Of a DNA stretch of 64,000 bases, positions 22,145 to 34,520 are shown piece by piece (the first letter of the stretch is position 1; every line of letters begins with the position of its first letter). The notes beneath the pieces were generated by a model, which saw only the letters and a program-made list of their open reading frames with translations, had not been told where the DNA came from and did not search any database. The stretch covers positions 1,178,001 to 1,242,000 of the forward strand of contig JAQOTA010000053.1 of assembly GCA_029532415.1 (NCBI GenBank), read 5' to 3'. The position numbers were made by a program, and so were the translations under genes. Source of the stretch: Marasmius tenuissimus. Taxonomy: Eukaryota > Basidiomycota > Agaricomycetes > Agaricales > Marasmiaceae.

Positions 22145-23740
22145 CTAGTTGACGGCGCTATAAAGGTGAACCACGGGTAAGCAAAGGTGAGCAAAGAAAA
22201 AGGAGAGATAACGGAAGATATACCGGGGGAATTTTGCGTTAGAACGACCGATTCTGGGAGAAGCAGAGACGTGTTCTTTGCCTTGTCGATATTCGCTCGG
22301 GATTAGTGTCTGTGAATAGACATGTAACTGCTTGGGAGACCTTGTACTCCCAGAGGAGCGACAGGGCCCATGGGGATTGGCGTTAGCCGGTCTGGAAGGC
22401 CTCGAGGCTGGTGGGGCGGCGTTCATACTCGCTGTGTTCCCGATGACGAGCATATGGAGGCCGGTGTTGCCACCGATGCATCAGTTTCATGCCCACTATG
22501 GCTTTTATATCTTGTACCGAACCCAGCCTGCGCTCTCAACTAGCTGGTATTCCTTGTATACGTAGGCTCTTGGATAGCCGCTGTACTGTCCATGTATCAA
22601 TGACACTCATCGGCTTCAATTCGGGTGCTACACGCACCAATTCTTGGCCTTCCTTCCTGAACCGTTTCGACCTCCACCCCTGGCAATCATTGAACCTCGA
22701 AAGGCAGCAATCACGGCACGGGAGTATCCTCAAGTCCCCCTTGCCATGTAGCGTGATGTCGCCTATCCCATTTACGCGCCACTGGCCAGCCTGATTCTAG
22801 GTAGAGTCCACCTTTCGCCATCGGTCAGGTCCGAGTCCCGTGTCGATGAGTACAGTTCACCGAGTGAGCCTTCGATCGAGATTCTCTGGCTATCGAAGAG
22901 GTGACGAGAACGAAGGAGCTGGAGATGGTTCATGTTGTCGTAGCAATCGTGGCAGCATTCGGAATATGGGCATTTGAAAGAATGTGGTACCATGCATCCG
23001 AGCCCGAGGGCGTGAGTGTAGTCGGGTATAATGAGGTTTTGGTGCCAAAAACGCTATAGCGCTGTCTCCGAGAGTATACTGAACGAGAGTCAAGGGAGTA
23101 GCCAGTGAAGCTGTGTATCCAAGCCTCATGTCCCGAGAGTCGACGAGCATCGGGCACCGAGGAATACGCGGGTTTGTTCTCGTTGAGGGCGTTGGTGATG
23201 CAAAGGGGCAGCTAATCACCAGCCGGTTGAAGTGAGAACGCATTTGTTGGCCACTATCCAGGACCTTCAACCTCACTCTTCTGTGTTCCGAGCCTATCCA
23301 CGCCTACAACCTCATCTCATCCCCTGTCTCTGCTCCTAGTTTCTCCCGTTGGGCACATTCTGAGGCGTGTTTCGAGATAGAGTTCGGTAGAACATGTGAA
23401 CAAAGATGTAGCTGAATATCGCATCGCCGTAAAGGTGCGATGGACGAGGCAGAGGGGGGAGGACGAGATACGAGACGACAATCAATTTCAAGGTGCGATG
23501 ATGGTGTTGGGATAGGAAGGGTCTATCGTGGTTCCGCCGTCGTCCACGGTCGTCAGTGCTCTACTAATTGGACAACGATCAGCAAAGAAACCACTTGTAT
23601 GGCGATGACAACGCGTACTCGCATTTTTTTTGTCTGCGAAAGCTCAACCAAGGTAAGGTTATTGCAGACGCCATCTTCCTTTGTCTTTGGCACAGTAATG
23701 TCCTTTCGTGACCTGAGTCTGTCTCTCTCTCGAACGTGCC
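22145..23740 (-). pseudogene. P4 block, unit B, second copy (C/D/F-like)
   Basis: This second, different P4 block follows P5 in unit B only. On the minus strand the piece around 22450 reads MLVIGNTASMNAAPP, matching the IGNT motif of the other P4 copies. A piece at about 22930-23157 aligns with the C and F blocks through ARRLSG...TGYS...SRRQRYSVFGTK. The frames are interrupted. The adjacent regions 21861-22144 and 23741-23965 hold nothing I can interpret beyond the unit boundary. Confidence 0.4.
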
Positions 23741-24343
23741 GAGGTCAAAATCATGACAGGTATCTAGTCATCATGGGTCTTGCTGCCGAATGAAGAGTCG
23801 TAAGAGATGGGTTCTGGATGTGGTGGAGTAGTGAGTATACTGGAGGACGGAGAAACAGGAATTTGAAAGAAACACATTACAAACCTCTGAACACGGGCAG
23901 ATTTCCGCTGGAGCGTACATTGATAGTTTCGACAATTGCGGCCGCCTGATTTATTGCATTGACACTGAAAACACCGTTTGCGCGAGCTATTCCCCTTCTC
24001 TGAACCTCCAAACCTCCTTTCCCGCCCCTTGGGCCATCTCGTGTCCTCGGCTTCGCAGATTTCGCCAATCTTCTGGGTCTTGCTACCAATGAGTGGTGAA
24101 TATTGAATGGTGGGCGATCCGATCTGAGTTTCAGGTCGAATATGGGTGGGTGCGAGTCAATGCCAAGAGGGAGTTTGTTCAAGTTGGATTTCCCTTAATC
24201 GCATTTTGATGACTGGTGTTTCCTCGTGAGTATTCGAGAGCTCGAGGGGTGATATATTTATTGCTGCTAACAGAGAGTGTGCTTAGTTGGCCTGGTTGGA
24301 TATTGCTACGCCTATGAGCTTCGTTGAGACGGTGGGTGTTGCA

Positions 24344-25064
24344 TACCGTTGCCGGATAGTTCAAGGTCTATTTCTCACATTCGCAACCTATCAACTCATA
24401 ATTTTCGGCATCGGCAATTGCAATTGAAAAATAGGCGCCTAGCTTCCGATTCGTACCCTCCAAGTTCTGTAGTCTCTCATGGCGCGAGATGTTGCTCGTA
24501 AGAGATAACGCATATTAGTATACATTCCAGGTAAGAGAAGAAGGGGTAAAAGCTCGTCTATGCGCGAAAGTCTCTCGCCCATCGGTTACTTACTCCCTTT
24601 AAGCGCGCGCCAAATTGACGGGCAGACTTTAACCGGTCAGGCACGGCGCTAACCAAGAAACCCCGTCAAATTCACCCTCTTGATTGGGCGCTGAAATTTT
24701 GGAAAGCAGCGAGCAAAGAAAGCTCTATACTCATTATCTTCAGTTAACTGCCTGTTTGGGAGTATTTGACTTGCAGGAAAGGCATAAAGTCATCTCCGCG
24801 ATGACACAGTCACCTTCCGGCGGCCGGCAGCCGGACCCAGTACAGAGCCCGTTGCCGTGAAGTTATTTTCTACAATTCCTCTCATTATCTGAGTTCATTC
24901 ACACTCTATTACTGCCTATAGAGCTTCATATCCACTAAAATATGTCCAGAATCAAGGAGGGAAGCCAAAAAATAGCCATGTAAATTAGCCGATGGTGATG
25001 GTAAGGGACCGAAGTGCGAGTCGGCGAATGTGAGAAATAGGCCTTGAACTATCCGGCAACCGTA
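24344..25064. mobile_element. Non-autonomous TIR transposon (MITE-like), 721 bp
   Basis: The 41-base inverted ends at 24344-24384 and 25024-25064 match at 39 positions (left end TACCGTTGCCGGATAGTTCA). Both sides are flanked by GTTGCA (24338-24343 and 25065-25070), a 6-base target duplication. If the element and one GTTGCA are removed, the flanks rejoin in line with the P2 region of the other units, which are empty at this place. There is no transposase reading frame. The superfamily is not assigned: 6-base duplications are uncommon, and the ends match nothing I can name. Confidence 0.8.
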
Positions 25065-25070
25065 GTTGCA

Positions 25071-26165
25071 GACAAAGAGATGTAACCAATAGGCGCCCGT
25101 CATAGAAACTCTTTCTCGAACCCTGTCTCGGCCACGCACGTCGACTATCTCTTTTTCGCTGGTCAACAAAACCTCACATTCTTTCTTGGACCTTCTGTGG
25201 TCTTAAATTTTCTAGCCTTTCCTCTGCTCCCGTAACAACTGTCAAGTGCAAAGAAGTCGACCTTTTATCACCGTGACGATGTCAAAAACCTTGAAATCCT
25301 GACCATCTGTGAACCACGCACTCCTAGTGGAAGCTCGGATAAACGTTCAGGCGACAGACATCTTGCTTTCCACTCTCTGAGAGCACTTACGGCGAATATG
25401 GTCCCAATAGTGCCGTTTCTCGCGCTACTATCATCCCTCATCATCCCCTCGTTCGTTTCCTTCGAGGTGATAAAATGCTCGTGGCCGGCCAGTATCGAAC
25501 TTGCCGGTGACGATGCTACGCCAATTGAGAGGGGTCAACCTGATTTTGACGGGGGGCTCATCAACCGGTGGACTTCAAGACATATCCTCCCTCATATCTC
25601 CCTACTTCGCACCCTCTTTAGCGTCTTGAAGCATGCTGGATTTGCCTGGTCATTCTCCATATCCGAGCACCCTTGCCACTCCGGTTCGTGCGGGGCTCCC
25701 CCAAAATGTTCCTCTATTCCAAGCAGATGTCGAGAAGCTGCGGTCTTTTGCCCCTCCCCTTCGTATGACTACTCTCTGAAACCCCATCACCGATCCTTCC
25801 TTTCGATTCATCCCCCCTACACTCAGAGAATTTGGGTAGATAAACTACCTTCGTCGTGTCGAACCAGGAGACGCATACTGAAGGACCATTACCATTCAAA
25901 TTGGACTGTACAGACTTGTTTTCCTCCAACATATTCGAACATTAGCCACACTAGCATTCCTAGGTGGCCTCCTCCTCTGTACCACTACTCTTTTCAGGGC
26001 ATCATCAATAAAAGCCCACGTTTGCTATCCTATAATCTTGGTGGGAACGCCGTGAGATCGACCCATCCGCAACGAACTTTCGACCAACAAATTGAGATCT
26101 CACGAAACTACTTAGACGTACACGTTACTAGACTCGGCATACTCAAATGCAATACGAAGTGTTGA
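25071..26165 (+). pseudogene. P2 block, unit C
   Basis: A 255-codon frame is open at 25398-26165, but comparison with the other units shows the conserved residues in another frame: VRAGLPQNVPLFQADVEKLR then SFAPPLRMTTL near 25690-25770, and later LATLAFLGGLLLCTTTLF near 25940-25990, a likely membrane segment. That ancestral frame has stops in C. The long open frame is thus probably a by-product of frame change and not the product itself. Confidence 0.35.
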
Positions 26166-28150
26166 ATCATCCAACCGGAGCAAGACTACGCTTGGCCGCA
26201 GCTATGACACAAGACTTACGGGGCTATATACCACCCTACCGTGCGCGTGAAATCATCGGCTACACTCTACTCTTCCGGTTCAACCTTCACTTATACGATG
26301 AATCCAACGCATGTGCATGAAGCCTCAACTAAGAGCTCCGCTGGTCTCAAAACTTCACACGAATCAATTGAATTCTCGTTGGCCCATATAAAATCAAAAT
26401 CGTCAACTTTGTATTCGTAGTCAAGGTGCGAGACGGAAAACGAAAAGTCACATTTGGCTGCCTCGGTAGTCCCCATCGGATGATACACCTCTACCAGATC
26501 CTCGGGCGTCTCCTCAAACCAATCCGTTAACTCCGGTCTCTGCACTTCCATCTTTCCAAGTCGACTCCAGTCGCCCCAGGCGTGAAGTTTCCGATGACCC
26601 AGGACTCATGAGCCACGGCCCGCTACAGCATCGGTCGCTGTTCAACGAGATTGTTTAGAGAGTTTCTCTTGCAGCATTGACCAAAGTCAGCCTGATTCCC
26701 GTGAGTTTTGACTGACCCGAGGGCCGACATGGTGCTAGGTCGCCTTTACTCCCAGCGCTCGATCCATCGACATCCGTATGGGTGATGTCAATTTCGTCCC
26801 ATTTCTTGATGCTACGGAATGCTCGGAACTGAAACCCAATGGTCGGTGGGTTGAGAAGTCTATAAACGTCCGGGGTTGAATAGCGGCATGGTAAGAGTCA
26901 GTGATGGAACGGGAACGTCGACCAAGACGGTATAGTGCACCTGGTTTCGGTCCAGGACGCATCCATGATCATGCCAGTGAACGAGATTGGATCTGAGAAT
27001 GAGTCAACCCGACTCAAAAGTCAGTCGATGCTACTGCGTGCAACTGAGGCTTGCTTGAAGATCTCACGTACCGCATCAGGGAAATGCTACATCGAGACTG
27101 CTCGCCCTGGAAGGTACGCTGGCTTTTAGATGGCCGGTCAAAACTCGTTCGTCGGAAAATAGACTTTCGAGCATTGTTTCGAGTATCGAGCGTGTAAAAA
27201 CGTTCCAGTAGACGGTTGGGAGGTGACGAAGGTCGTGTGTTTGACTCTCGTACCAGCGTTGTTGTCCTCGAGTCGCGATCCTCCATCGCCGTCTCACCGT
27301 ATTCGGACTTGAGGTTGAGTACCTTCTTTCCTCGTTTCCGTTAGCTAAGGAAAAAGTCAACACAATAGTACATTACGCACCTGCATCCTTGACAACACCG
27401 TCTTGGGGGGTTTCTCGTATAACTACCCATGTTGCGCATTCGGGACGACCTGTGACATCGGCATTCAGGTTTGGGAAGACATGTCAGATTAAACAAGGGG
27501 TACGCACTGGGCTTTTGCTTATGTGTTGGGGATGGTGGTGGTACAGAAGAATGAAACCAAGCAAGCCACCCGAAGGATGCAACTCGTCGACTATTGACTA
27601 TGAGTTTGATTCGGGAGATCATCGCACATAGGCCTTTTCCCCGGGTCTTTTGAGGATGCTTCGACTATGCTCGAGTCGTACGGCTGCCCGATGAGTTACA
27701 AACCGAGGCTTTGCTCAAAGAATATATCCTCATTAAGGGTTTCCAAGCCATCCAATCGACCTGATTCCCAGAGTTCTTGAAGAAATTGACTCTTAAGATC
27801 CGAAGGGCACAAGTCAAACTTCCACTCACGACTCGCGGAAATCCTGATAGAATCAGAATTGACATGGCTGAAAGAAATCCTAGGAAATCTCGTCACAAAG
27901 GCCTGTGTGGTGGTTTGAGCGCAAACGAACGTGGTCCCGAGTATGTAGCCAAAAGGGAATTTGCTGTGCCTGGTGAATTCTTGTGGGTCCAACGGGGTTC
28001 AAATTTCCGCCTCGGGCCGACTCTGTTCCTACAACTTCCATGTTCATTTTCAATCCTCCCTGAAGTCTGTCCGACGGTCAGCCATGCAGAATAGCATCTC
28101 TTCAAAAATTCGGCGCGTGCAAGTAATGTCAACTTGGGATCCATCACGAC
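26166..28150 (-). pseudogene. P3 block, unit C
   Basis: Divergent from core gene C. Readable minus-strand pieces include ASREWKFDLCPSDLKSQFLQ then ELWESGRLDGLETLNEDI (about 27840-27720), IKKWDEIDITHTDVDGSSAG near 26800, and TDWFEETPEDLVEVYHPMGT near 26510. The GDKIF/DEID part matches IKKGDKIF in A (about 2430) and VKKGDKIFLTYMDV in D (about 35310), so these are one family. Stops separate the pieces. The centre is almost identical to unit E. Confidence 0.45.
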
Positions 28151-28438
28151 GGAAATTGGAACTGAAAGGAGGGTACAATCGCTTTGGTAAGTCGTACTCT
28201 TGAAGTCACCGTGGACCGCTGACCGCTGATTGATGGTCTACAAGGATTTCATTCTTCCATATCGATAACAAGGACAGCTTTGGGACACAGTTGTGGAATT
28301 TTGCGGGTCTGGTGCGGCGAAAAAACCAAAACAGGCTTTGCTGTAGACTCGGAGCTTGCCATCGACATGTGTTGACCACGATGCAGCTGAACAGCTTATC
28401 TCTCGACCATCACCTTCTTCCCTCTCGTCTATTGCTCG
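28151..28438 (+). promoter_or_regulatory. Intergenic region before core gene C
   Basis: Equivalent of 3297-3562. Exact CCGCTGA x2 at 28216-28229, and a pyrimidine tract just before the ATG at 28439. Confidence 0.45.
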
Positions 28439-30501
28439 ATGCTCCCCGGATTCTTTCACAATGCGCAAAACCTGCGTATCACCGGGGGTAACTTCAATCA
28501 AGTTCAGCGAGATCAGTACAATTACAGTTACACGACAATAGTCCAAGCGAAGGAGGAGGAACTCACAGAATTCGATGAGGTGAGCGGGAGGTGCTGTGCT
28601 GAGCCGCGTGAATCTGACCTTGGTCTTAGTATTTCAAGGTGAAAAGAGGTTCACTCATGAAGTTGAAGGACGTTGGGTGTTCCACATACCCACGACGATG
28701 GGACAATGGGGATAGGAAGTTGTGGGAAGAGGGGAAACCTCGAGTTGACAGGACAGTCTGTACAACAAGGGTGCTGGAGCAGCCGGGAATGGTGTTTACA
28801 GTGATGCAGTATAGTGGACCAGATGCGCGGAGGGTACGCTCATTGATTTTTGAGTCCAATAAATGGTCTGATTCCCTTGGCAGGTTTTTGAAGAAGACTT
28901 TCGGAGGTTGGCGAGAATACTGTGTGCCCTTTCTCTAAGTTTCTATCATTGTGGATACTCAAATCACGCTAGGACTTCAAACGCGTCGCAAATCTACGGC
29001 TACAGCAAGTCGGAAATCCCCTCGATCATAATGCATAACGGTACGTGGTTGCATGTTGTAGGTTGAGCTTGACTGATTTTCTCACTGTAGAACTGATACC
29101 AGCTGCGCACTTGGACGTTAAGCGGTTGGGTGAGCGTTATGTCAGAAATGTAGCGGTAAGTAGCCAATGTAATATCTGGAACTATTTGAAATGAACTGGT
29201 TATAGAACCAATTGGGTTGTGATACCAGTGTGTTAGTTACTACCTCGGAGGTGTGGTTGGATGTTGGAAGAGGAGTGTTTTGTCGTGGTCCGCCAGGGCC
29301 AGGCTATGTGCATTTGTTGGGTGGTTTGGGGATCAGAGACACGCCTTTGACCGCAGATCTTCTTCAAGAAGATGTTTTGATGCGCTTCTTGGCGAGTCAA
29401 AAGTCGAAGAAAGTGGATCACACCGTTGTTGAGTTGTTCGTGTCGGCAGATGTTCGGCCGTCGCTCCAGGATTTGACTTGGGTGCCTGAACGAGTCTCTC
29501 AGCCAACTGTCTTTTCGACGTTGACAAATACCCCCATCGCCGTCGCAAACAATGTCTGGAGCGACCATAGCAGTAGTCTTTCAGATCGGAAATTGCTGGA
29601 AAATGGCCTGACCAGGTGCATGTTTGAAGAAACCATCTACTTGCTTGTCTGACACATCGAATAGATTCGCACTCACTGGTTCATTCTATGATATTTGGTT
29701 GGAATGGAATGGAAATCCATATAAGGCCTGGATGTCGCAAGCTTCAAGCATTTTTCATGCTCATGAAATCGATTTATGGGAAGATTTGGGTGTCTACGGT
29801 GCATTATAAGGCTTTCATATTCCCTTTCTGCCTGCTAACATCTTCTAGAACTTGTCTACCCTCGTACCAACCTGTTCAGCAACTTTCCAGACCCCTCTGA
29901 AGCCCAACTCGAGCGACAATCCCAACAACCAATCTACCTCTTCATTCACCCACCACCTTACGACCTGCATGATTGCGAAACATCTTCCCCCCATCATTGG
30001 TCTTTTCACAAAGACGGTCGCTCCCCCCTCTCTCGCGAAACCTGTCACAGCCTTGGCCTCCCCATCCAACTCAAATCTCACTCCTTTTCATGTTTTTGGC
30101 CCAAGGACACCTACAGACAGATGCACCAATATCAGCTCAACCGAGGCTTCGACCCCTCCACTATCAATTTTGCTCGACATGTTGGATATGATCAGCACAT
30201 TTTCCGGCCTGTGAACAACTCGGAACGGTTCGAGATCCAAGAAGGTTTGCTTCGTCTCTCTCAGTTCTTTGCTATAGCCTGACATTCTCTTATCCTGTCG
30301 TTAGAATCTCCGCCTGAGAGTCGAGCCTCAACGCCAACATCCGACATGTCAGGGATCGAAGACCTCGGTCCTCTCCACCCAAGCTCGGTCTCTGTGGCGT
30401 CTGAAATTCAAGAAGGGTCCGCCAGCTTTGGATCGCGCTTCCTCGAGATTCCGGCTGAATTGGTCACTACGACGGAGAGTTTTGACATGGAGGTAGACTG
30501 A
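28439..30501 (+). CDS. Core gene, copy C: uncharacterised agaricomycete family protein, 567 aa, 8 exons
   Basis: Exons: 28439-28579, 28630-28833, 28884-29040, 29091-29155, 29206-29615, 29665-29798, 29849-30244, 30305-30501, open to TGA at 30499. All introns are GT...AG. It has the longest version of the loop at the start of exon 5 (NQLGCDTSVLVTTSEVW) and YVHLLG after GPPGPG. It lacks three codons in the loop of exon 7 before WPKDTY compared with B, D and F. Intron 2 is a hybrid: its first half is identical to copy D and its second half to copy A, a sign of gene conversion. Exon 2 carries DVGCSTYPRRWDNGDRKLWE, shared with E. Function unknown; family membership is clear from all conserved blocks. 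Confidence 0.85.
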
Positions 30502-31090
30502 CGTGAGGTAAGACCATTCGTTCTGTACCTCTGCAGCTCACGCAACTCAATCATTCTCGGCTAGATTTTCCCTCTCCTCTATTCAGGTCGCGCGTCGAGA
30601 TTCTGGGTGCATTGTCTTAGTTTATGTATTCCTATTCACTTGTGTAACGCATGGAATCAAATCGGATTCTAACACGTTTTCTATTGCCGTACCTCTAGCC
30701 TGCTTGGAATCCACATGCGGTCAGGTTACCGTTGCCTCATTCAAAATGTACAATCGGGCACGACTATGCCTCCAGAATGGGGCTGAGCAATCGCATAACA
30801 TGGTTGGGTACACTCTCATTGATCATTTGACGGTACTGTAAACGAGTAAATACATTGATACTAGGCGTTCCGAGTCTGGAGAAGAAACGCAAGGAACCAC
30901 TTTAGTCGCGTCTTGAACTACGAAGTGAAAAACCAGGGTTCAATCCTCCCTTTGCGAGATAGCGCAACTCCTTGAGAGTATGCCCCTCGCTCGCCACCTG
31001 AGATGATGGTTCGACCTTATCTAGATCCTTGTCAGACTCCCTGATCGAGTCTGCCTCGAGCCTGATCCCGATTCCTGCTTCGTCGGGTCA
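30502..31090 (+). other. 3' flank of core gene C
   Basis: Conserved flank with no gene. The frame corresponding to the B ORF at 17858 is shifted by an added base (caaatcgg instead of caaacgg). Confidence 0.35.
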
Positions 31091-32700
31091 CTCATCCAGG
31101 GAGTAAACCATGTCTCGAATCTCCCTTGGGCAAAGTCACGAGATATTCCCGGATGGTTTGAGCAGCTCGACCTGAGGGTGCGTGAGTCGATTGAGCAGTG
31201 CTATAGCAAGAGGAAGATGGTCAATTGAAGGTAGTACGTGACGAAGAAAGCACAGTCGACTGACCACCGGGGAATCCTTGTGTTGGGTCAGAACGACTGA
31301 TCCCAAGAAGCGTAGAGACACCTTCCGTGTTCTGCTGCTGTTGACCCAAATCAGGGTTCTGAATCACACAAGTGGCGCACGGAAACGATCAACAGTTGAA
31401 GAGGAGTGACGGGATCTACGGGAGTTGGTTAGGCCTATCTGGAAACCCTCCGAGCTGGGTGGAATGTTCGTACCTGCTGTATTCCCGATGGGAAAGCTGG
31501 CGTTGACCTCAAATCCTCCTCTTCTAGCTCCACCATGCCATATATATCTCCTGTAGCGAACCCGGGCTGAGCTCCTTGAGCCTGTAGGCTCAGGAACGGC
31601 CGCCATAATTCGTGTCAATGGGTATCAATGAAACCATCGGCTTCAACTCGGCTACTGTTCTCTCCTTTTCCGCCCCTGGCACCCGCTGAGCCTCAGAAGA
31701 TAGCAATCGTGGTACAGGGTTTGAATTTCCTCTACCACTACGTTGCAAGTCCCAGTGTCGTCCGTCGCTGCTGAAAGCCTGAAAAGAGTCCAACTGGATA
31801 TCAGCTATCGCCGCTCGTTAGGTGCAACCCCTGGTTGATGATCATGGACGAGGCCCTCTGATGTCAGAAGCGAAGGCGGAGAGCGTGAACGTGTTGCGAT
31901 GGTTTACGTTGCTGAACAAAACGGGGTGGTATCCAAGTTATGGGGACTTGAATGACTGTGGCTACCTGCATTCGCGCTTGAGGGTGTGGATATTTCGTGG
32001 AGTCGGTCGGAAAAGAACGGATGTTGGCGCCAGACACGCTATGGGGATACCTCCGAGAGTATCTGAACGAGGAGTAGCCAGTGGAGCCGTGTCCTGAGGG
32101 TCGTCGGGCTTCGGACACGCGAGGAATACCTGGATTTGTCGACGTTGAGTGTCGGCGATACAAAGGGGGCAACGAGATCATATCCGGTCGGAGTTGTCCC
32201 ACATTCTGGCCGGCTGCTATGCAGGACCCTTCTCCCACAATCTCTCGTGTTCCGAGACTGCCCACGCCTGGCACCTCAGTCCATCCTCTGTTTCTGCTCC
32301 TGGTGGCTCCTATTGAGCACGTTCTGAAGCGTGATTCGAGGTCAAGTTCGGTAGAATATGTGAACGAGATGCAGCTGGATATTTCATTGCGAAGGTACGA
32401 CGGACGAGACAGGGAGAACAAAATGAGCAACGGCGATGGATTTCCAGACGCGGTGATGGTCTTGGGATAAGGAGAGTCCAATTGAAACTCCAATGCTGTC
32501 TTTTGTAAGTACTGCTCTGCGTTGGAGCAGTCGTGGTTCGGCTGTCGTCGCACTGGCCGTTAGCACTCCATAATCTGGACAACGATCAGCAAAAAAGTCG
32601 ATTGGACTATCATAACGGGTGCTCACATATTTCCTATCAGGATCGACCGAGCTGAAGTCACTGTGATCGTCTTGTTTGTTTGTCTTCGGCACCATGGTGT
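31091..32700 (-). pseudogene. P4 block, unit C
   Basis: The putative start at 32695 reads MVPKTNKQDDHSDFSSVDPD. The F copy begins MVPKTNKEDDRDDFSSVEMS, so the start is conserved. At the other end, LLKPSGNIS is followed by a TGA (31136-31138) where A and B have CGA (Arg), removing the last residues. A 229-codon frame is open at 31864-32553 with features shared with F only in part. Function unknown. Confidence 0.4.
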
Positions 32701-33199
32701 CCTATCCGTGGTTCGAGTCCGTCTTTTTCTCGTGTGTACAGAGGGTGAACGCATGGTATGCGGGTCTTCATGGAAAGAGGCGGTCGGTAGCTTCTAGGTG
32801 GTTGAATGATGAGCACATGTTCAGAGGGTACAAAGACAGGGAAGGGACGGGTCACAAACCTCGAGACACGAGCAAAATTTCGCCAGGCGTGGGGTGTTGC
32901 TCTCGACGTTTTCAACCGCATGAGTTGTTGATTTTCGGTCGATGACACTGTTTGCACCTCCTACACGTCCAATACGAGCCATTCCCCTTCTCTAAGTCTC
33001 CAAATCTCGTTTTTCGTCCCATTTGGTGTCTTCGGCATTGCCGATTATGCCCATACTCTCAACCTGTAGGCCGTTGCTAGAGCTGACCAGCAAGTGGATG
33101 AATAATCGTCGATCCGCAATATAGTCGAGGTCGAGTCTGGGTAGAAGGGGATGTGTCCGGTCCCTGGTGGGGGTTTGTTGACAAAAAAGTGATTTGCCA

Positions 33200-34520
33200 G
33201 CGTTTTCTGACATGATGTTTCCTTGTAAGCATTCAAATATTCTGAACGTGGCACGTTCAGCACCTACTCTGCAGAGCCTGTATTCCTTGAATGCGACTAT
33301 GAGCTTCGTCGTGAGGAGAAGAGACAGAGATGCGCTTCATAAGCGCCCGTCGCCAAACCTCTTACTCACACCGTCATCGTCGTCCGATTCGTCCTTGCCA
33401 TGCACAACATTGTCGACCATGTTCCTCACGCTGGTAGACGATGTTTCATATTCGTTTCGGGATCCTCTGCTCCATCTAGTGTCTTCTTTACTCCTGTAAC
33501 AAGTGTCAACTGCTGCGGAATCAACCCTCTCACCGTAATCCTGACACAAGCCCTCGGAACCCTTCTCATCTGCCGACTTGTCGATGCTCCTAGTGGGGCC
33601 TGGATGGAAACATCGAGCTAAAATACATCTACCTGCCCTCTCTCTGCAACCTCCACGGCGAATCGTCAATCAATCCGAACAATGCCGTGTCATTATCGTC
33701 CCTCGCCTTAGTTTGCCATGCCGTTGCCCGTCTCCTTTGATATGGACGCCAATGTTTGAGATGGGTCGAAAACAACATAAGGATGAGATAGGTCAGTTTC
33801 TCCATGAAATGCCACGCTGCATCCATTGATCCAACTTTCTTCATCTTGCACGTCACAGCTGCCCTGTCTCAATCAACCCCACTACCCCTTGTTGTGAGGA
33901 GGTTGCAACCATCAACGAGGACAGTCTAGGCCCTAGGGGACGAAGACTATGACTACCCTCACCTTCATATGGCTCGCGATTCACCCTAGCGATCCCAGTC
34001 CTGATGATTTTCGACTGAGGATTTTGTCACCGACAGCGATAATCATGGGCTTTACAGGATCAATTCTGAAATTATGGACAATCGGTCAGTCTTGTAGCCG
34101 GGATCTAGAGCGAGGAGGATTGGCAAGAGTACAAATCAGACACCGACCTACATCTGTCACTCTTGTTCAACTGCAATTTATTGGTCCTGGATCTCCACCT
34201 CCCTATCTATCTTGCATCTTCCATCGACTCACCTTCGTCCTTTACTTCCTGGCTCGGTTCCATCTGATATTTCTTTCCTTCGTACCTTGTCGCAATCTCT
34301 CCCTCCGTACACTCAAAGAGGTCGAGCAGATAAATCATCTGCCTCATATTGAACCATCCATCTCGCTTGAGTAGTATGGACTTGTTTCCCCCCTGCATCC
34401 TCGAGCTCTCTGAGCGGCTACATAAGTAGTACTATACTCTAAGGCCCCCACCACCTCTGTACACTACTCTATCAACGACATTCAAGTGAATGAATACTTG
34501 CGTTTTCTACACTCAAGCAA
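33200..34520 (+). pseudogene. P2 block, unit D
   Basis: Diverged copy. A 141-codon stretch at 33949-34374 contains RILSPTAIIM and ends TLKEVEQINHLPHIEPSISL. The latter aligns with EVVQMMYLLRVKP of F and INYLRRVEPGDAY of C. Other parts are broken, and no spliced frame could be made. Confidence 0.35.

Larger units (their letters stand above)
12286..23965. repeat. Tandem segmental repeat unit B
   Basis: Second unit, about 11.7 kb. It runs P2, P3, core gene, P4 (A-like), P5, and then ends in a second P4 block (22145-23740) resembling those of C, D and F. It lacks P6 and P7. This order suggests that B arose by an exchange that joined an A/E-type unit to a D/F-type unit end. Confidence 0.75.
23966..32945. 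repeat. Tandem segmental repeat unit C
   Basis: Third unit, about 9 kb: P2 (interrupted upstream by a transposon at 24344-25064), P3, core gene, P4. Bases from about 30850 to 32945 are almost the same as about 61080 to 63148 of unit F. Part of P3 (27461-27930) is almost the same as 45781-46250 in unit E. Confidence 0.75.

Noticed and set aside
25398..26165. 255-codon open frame taken as a gene
   Set aside because: Conserved residues of this block lie in another frame, and the frame is not kept in any other unit.
31864..32553. 229-codon minus-strand frame in P4 of unit C
   Set aside because: The nearly identical F block has stops in this frame, and the frame runs across probable intron positions.
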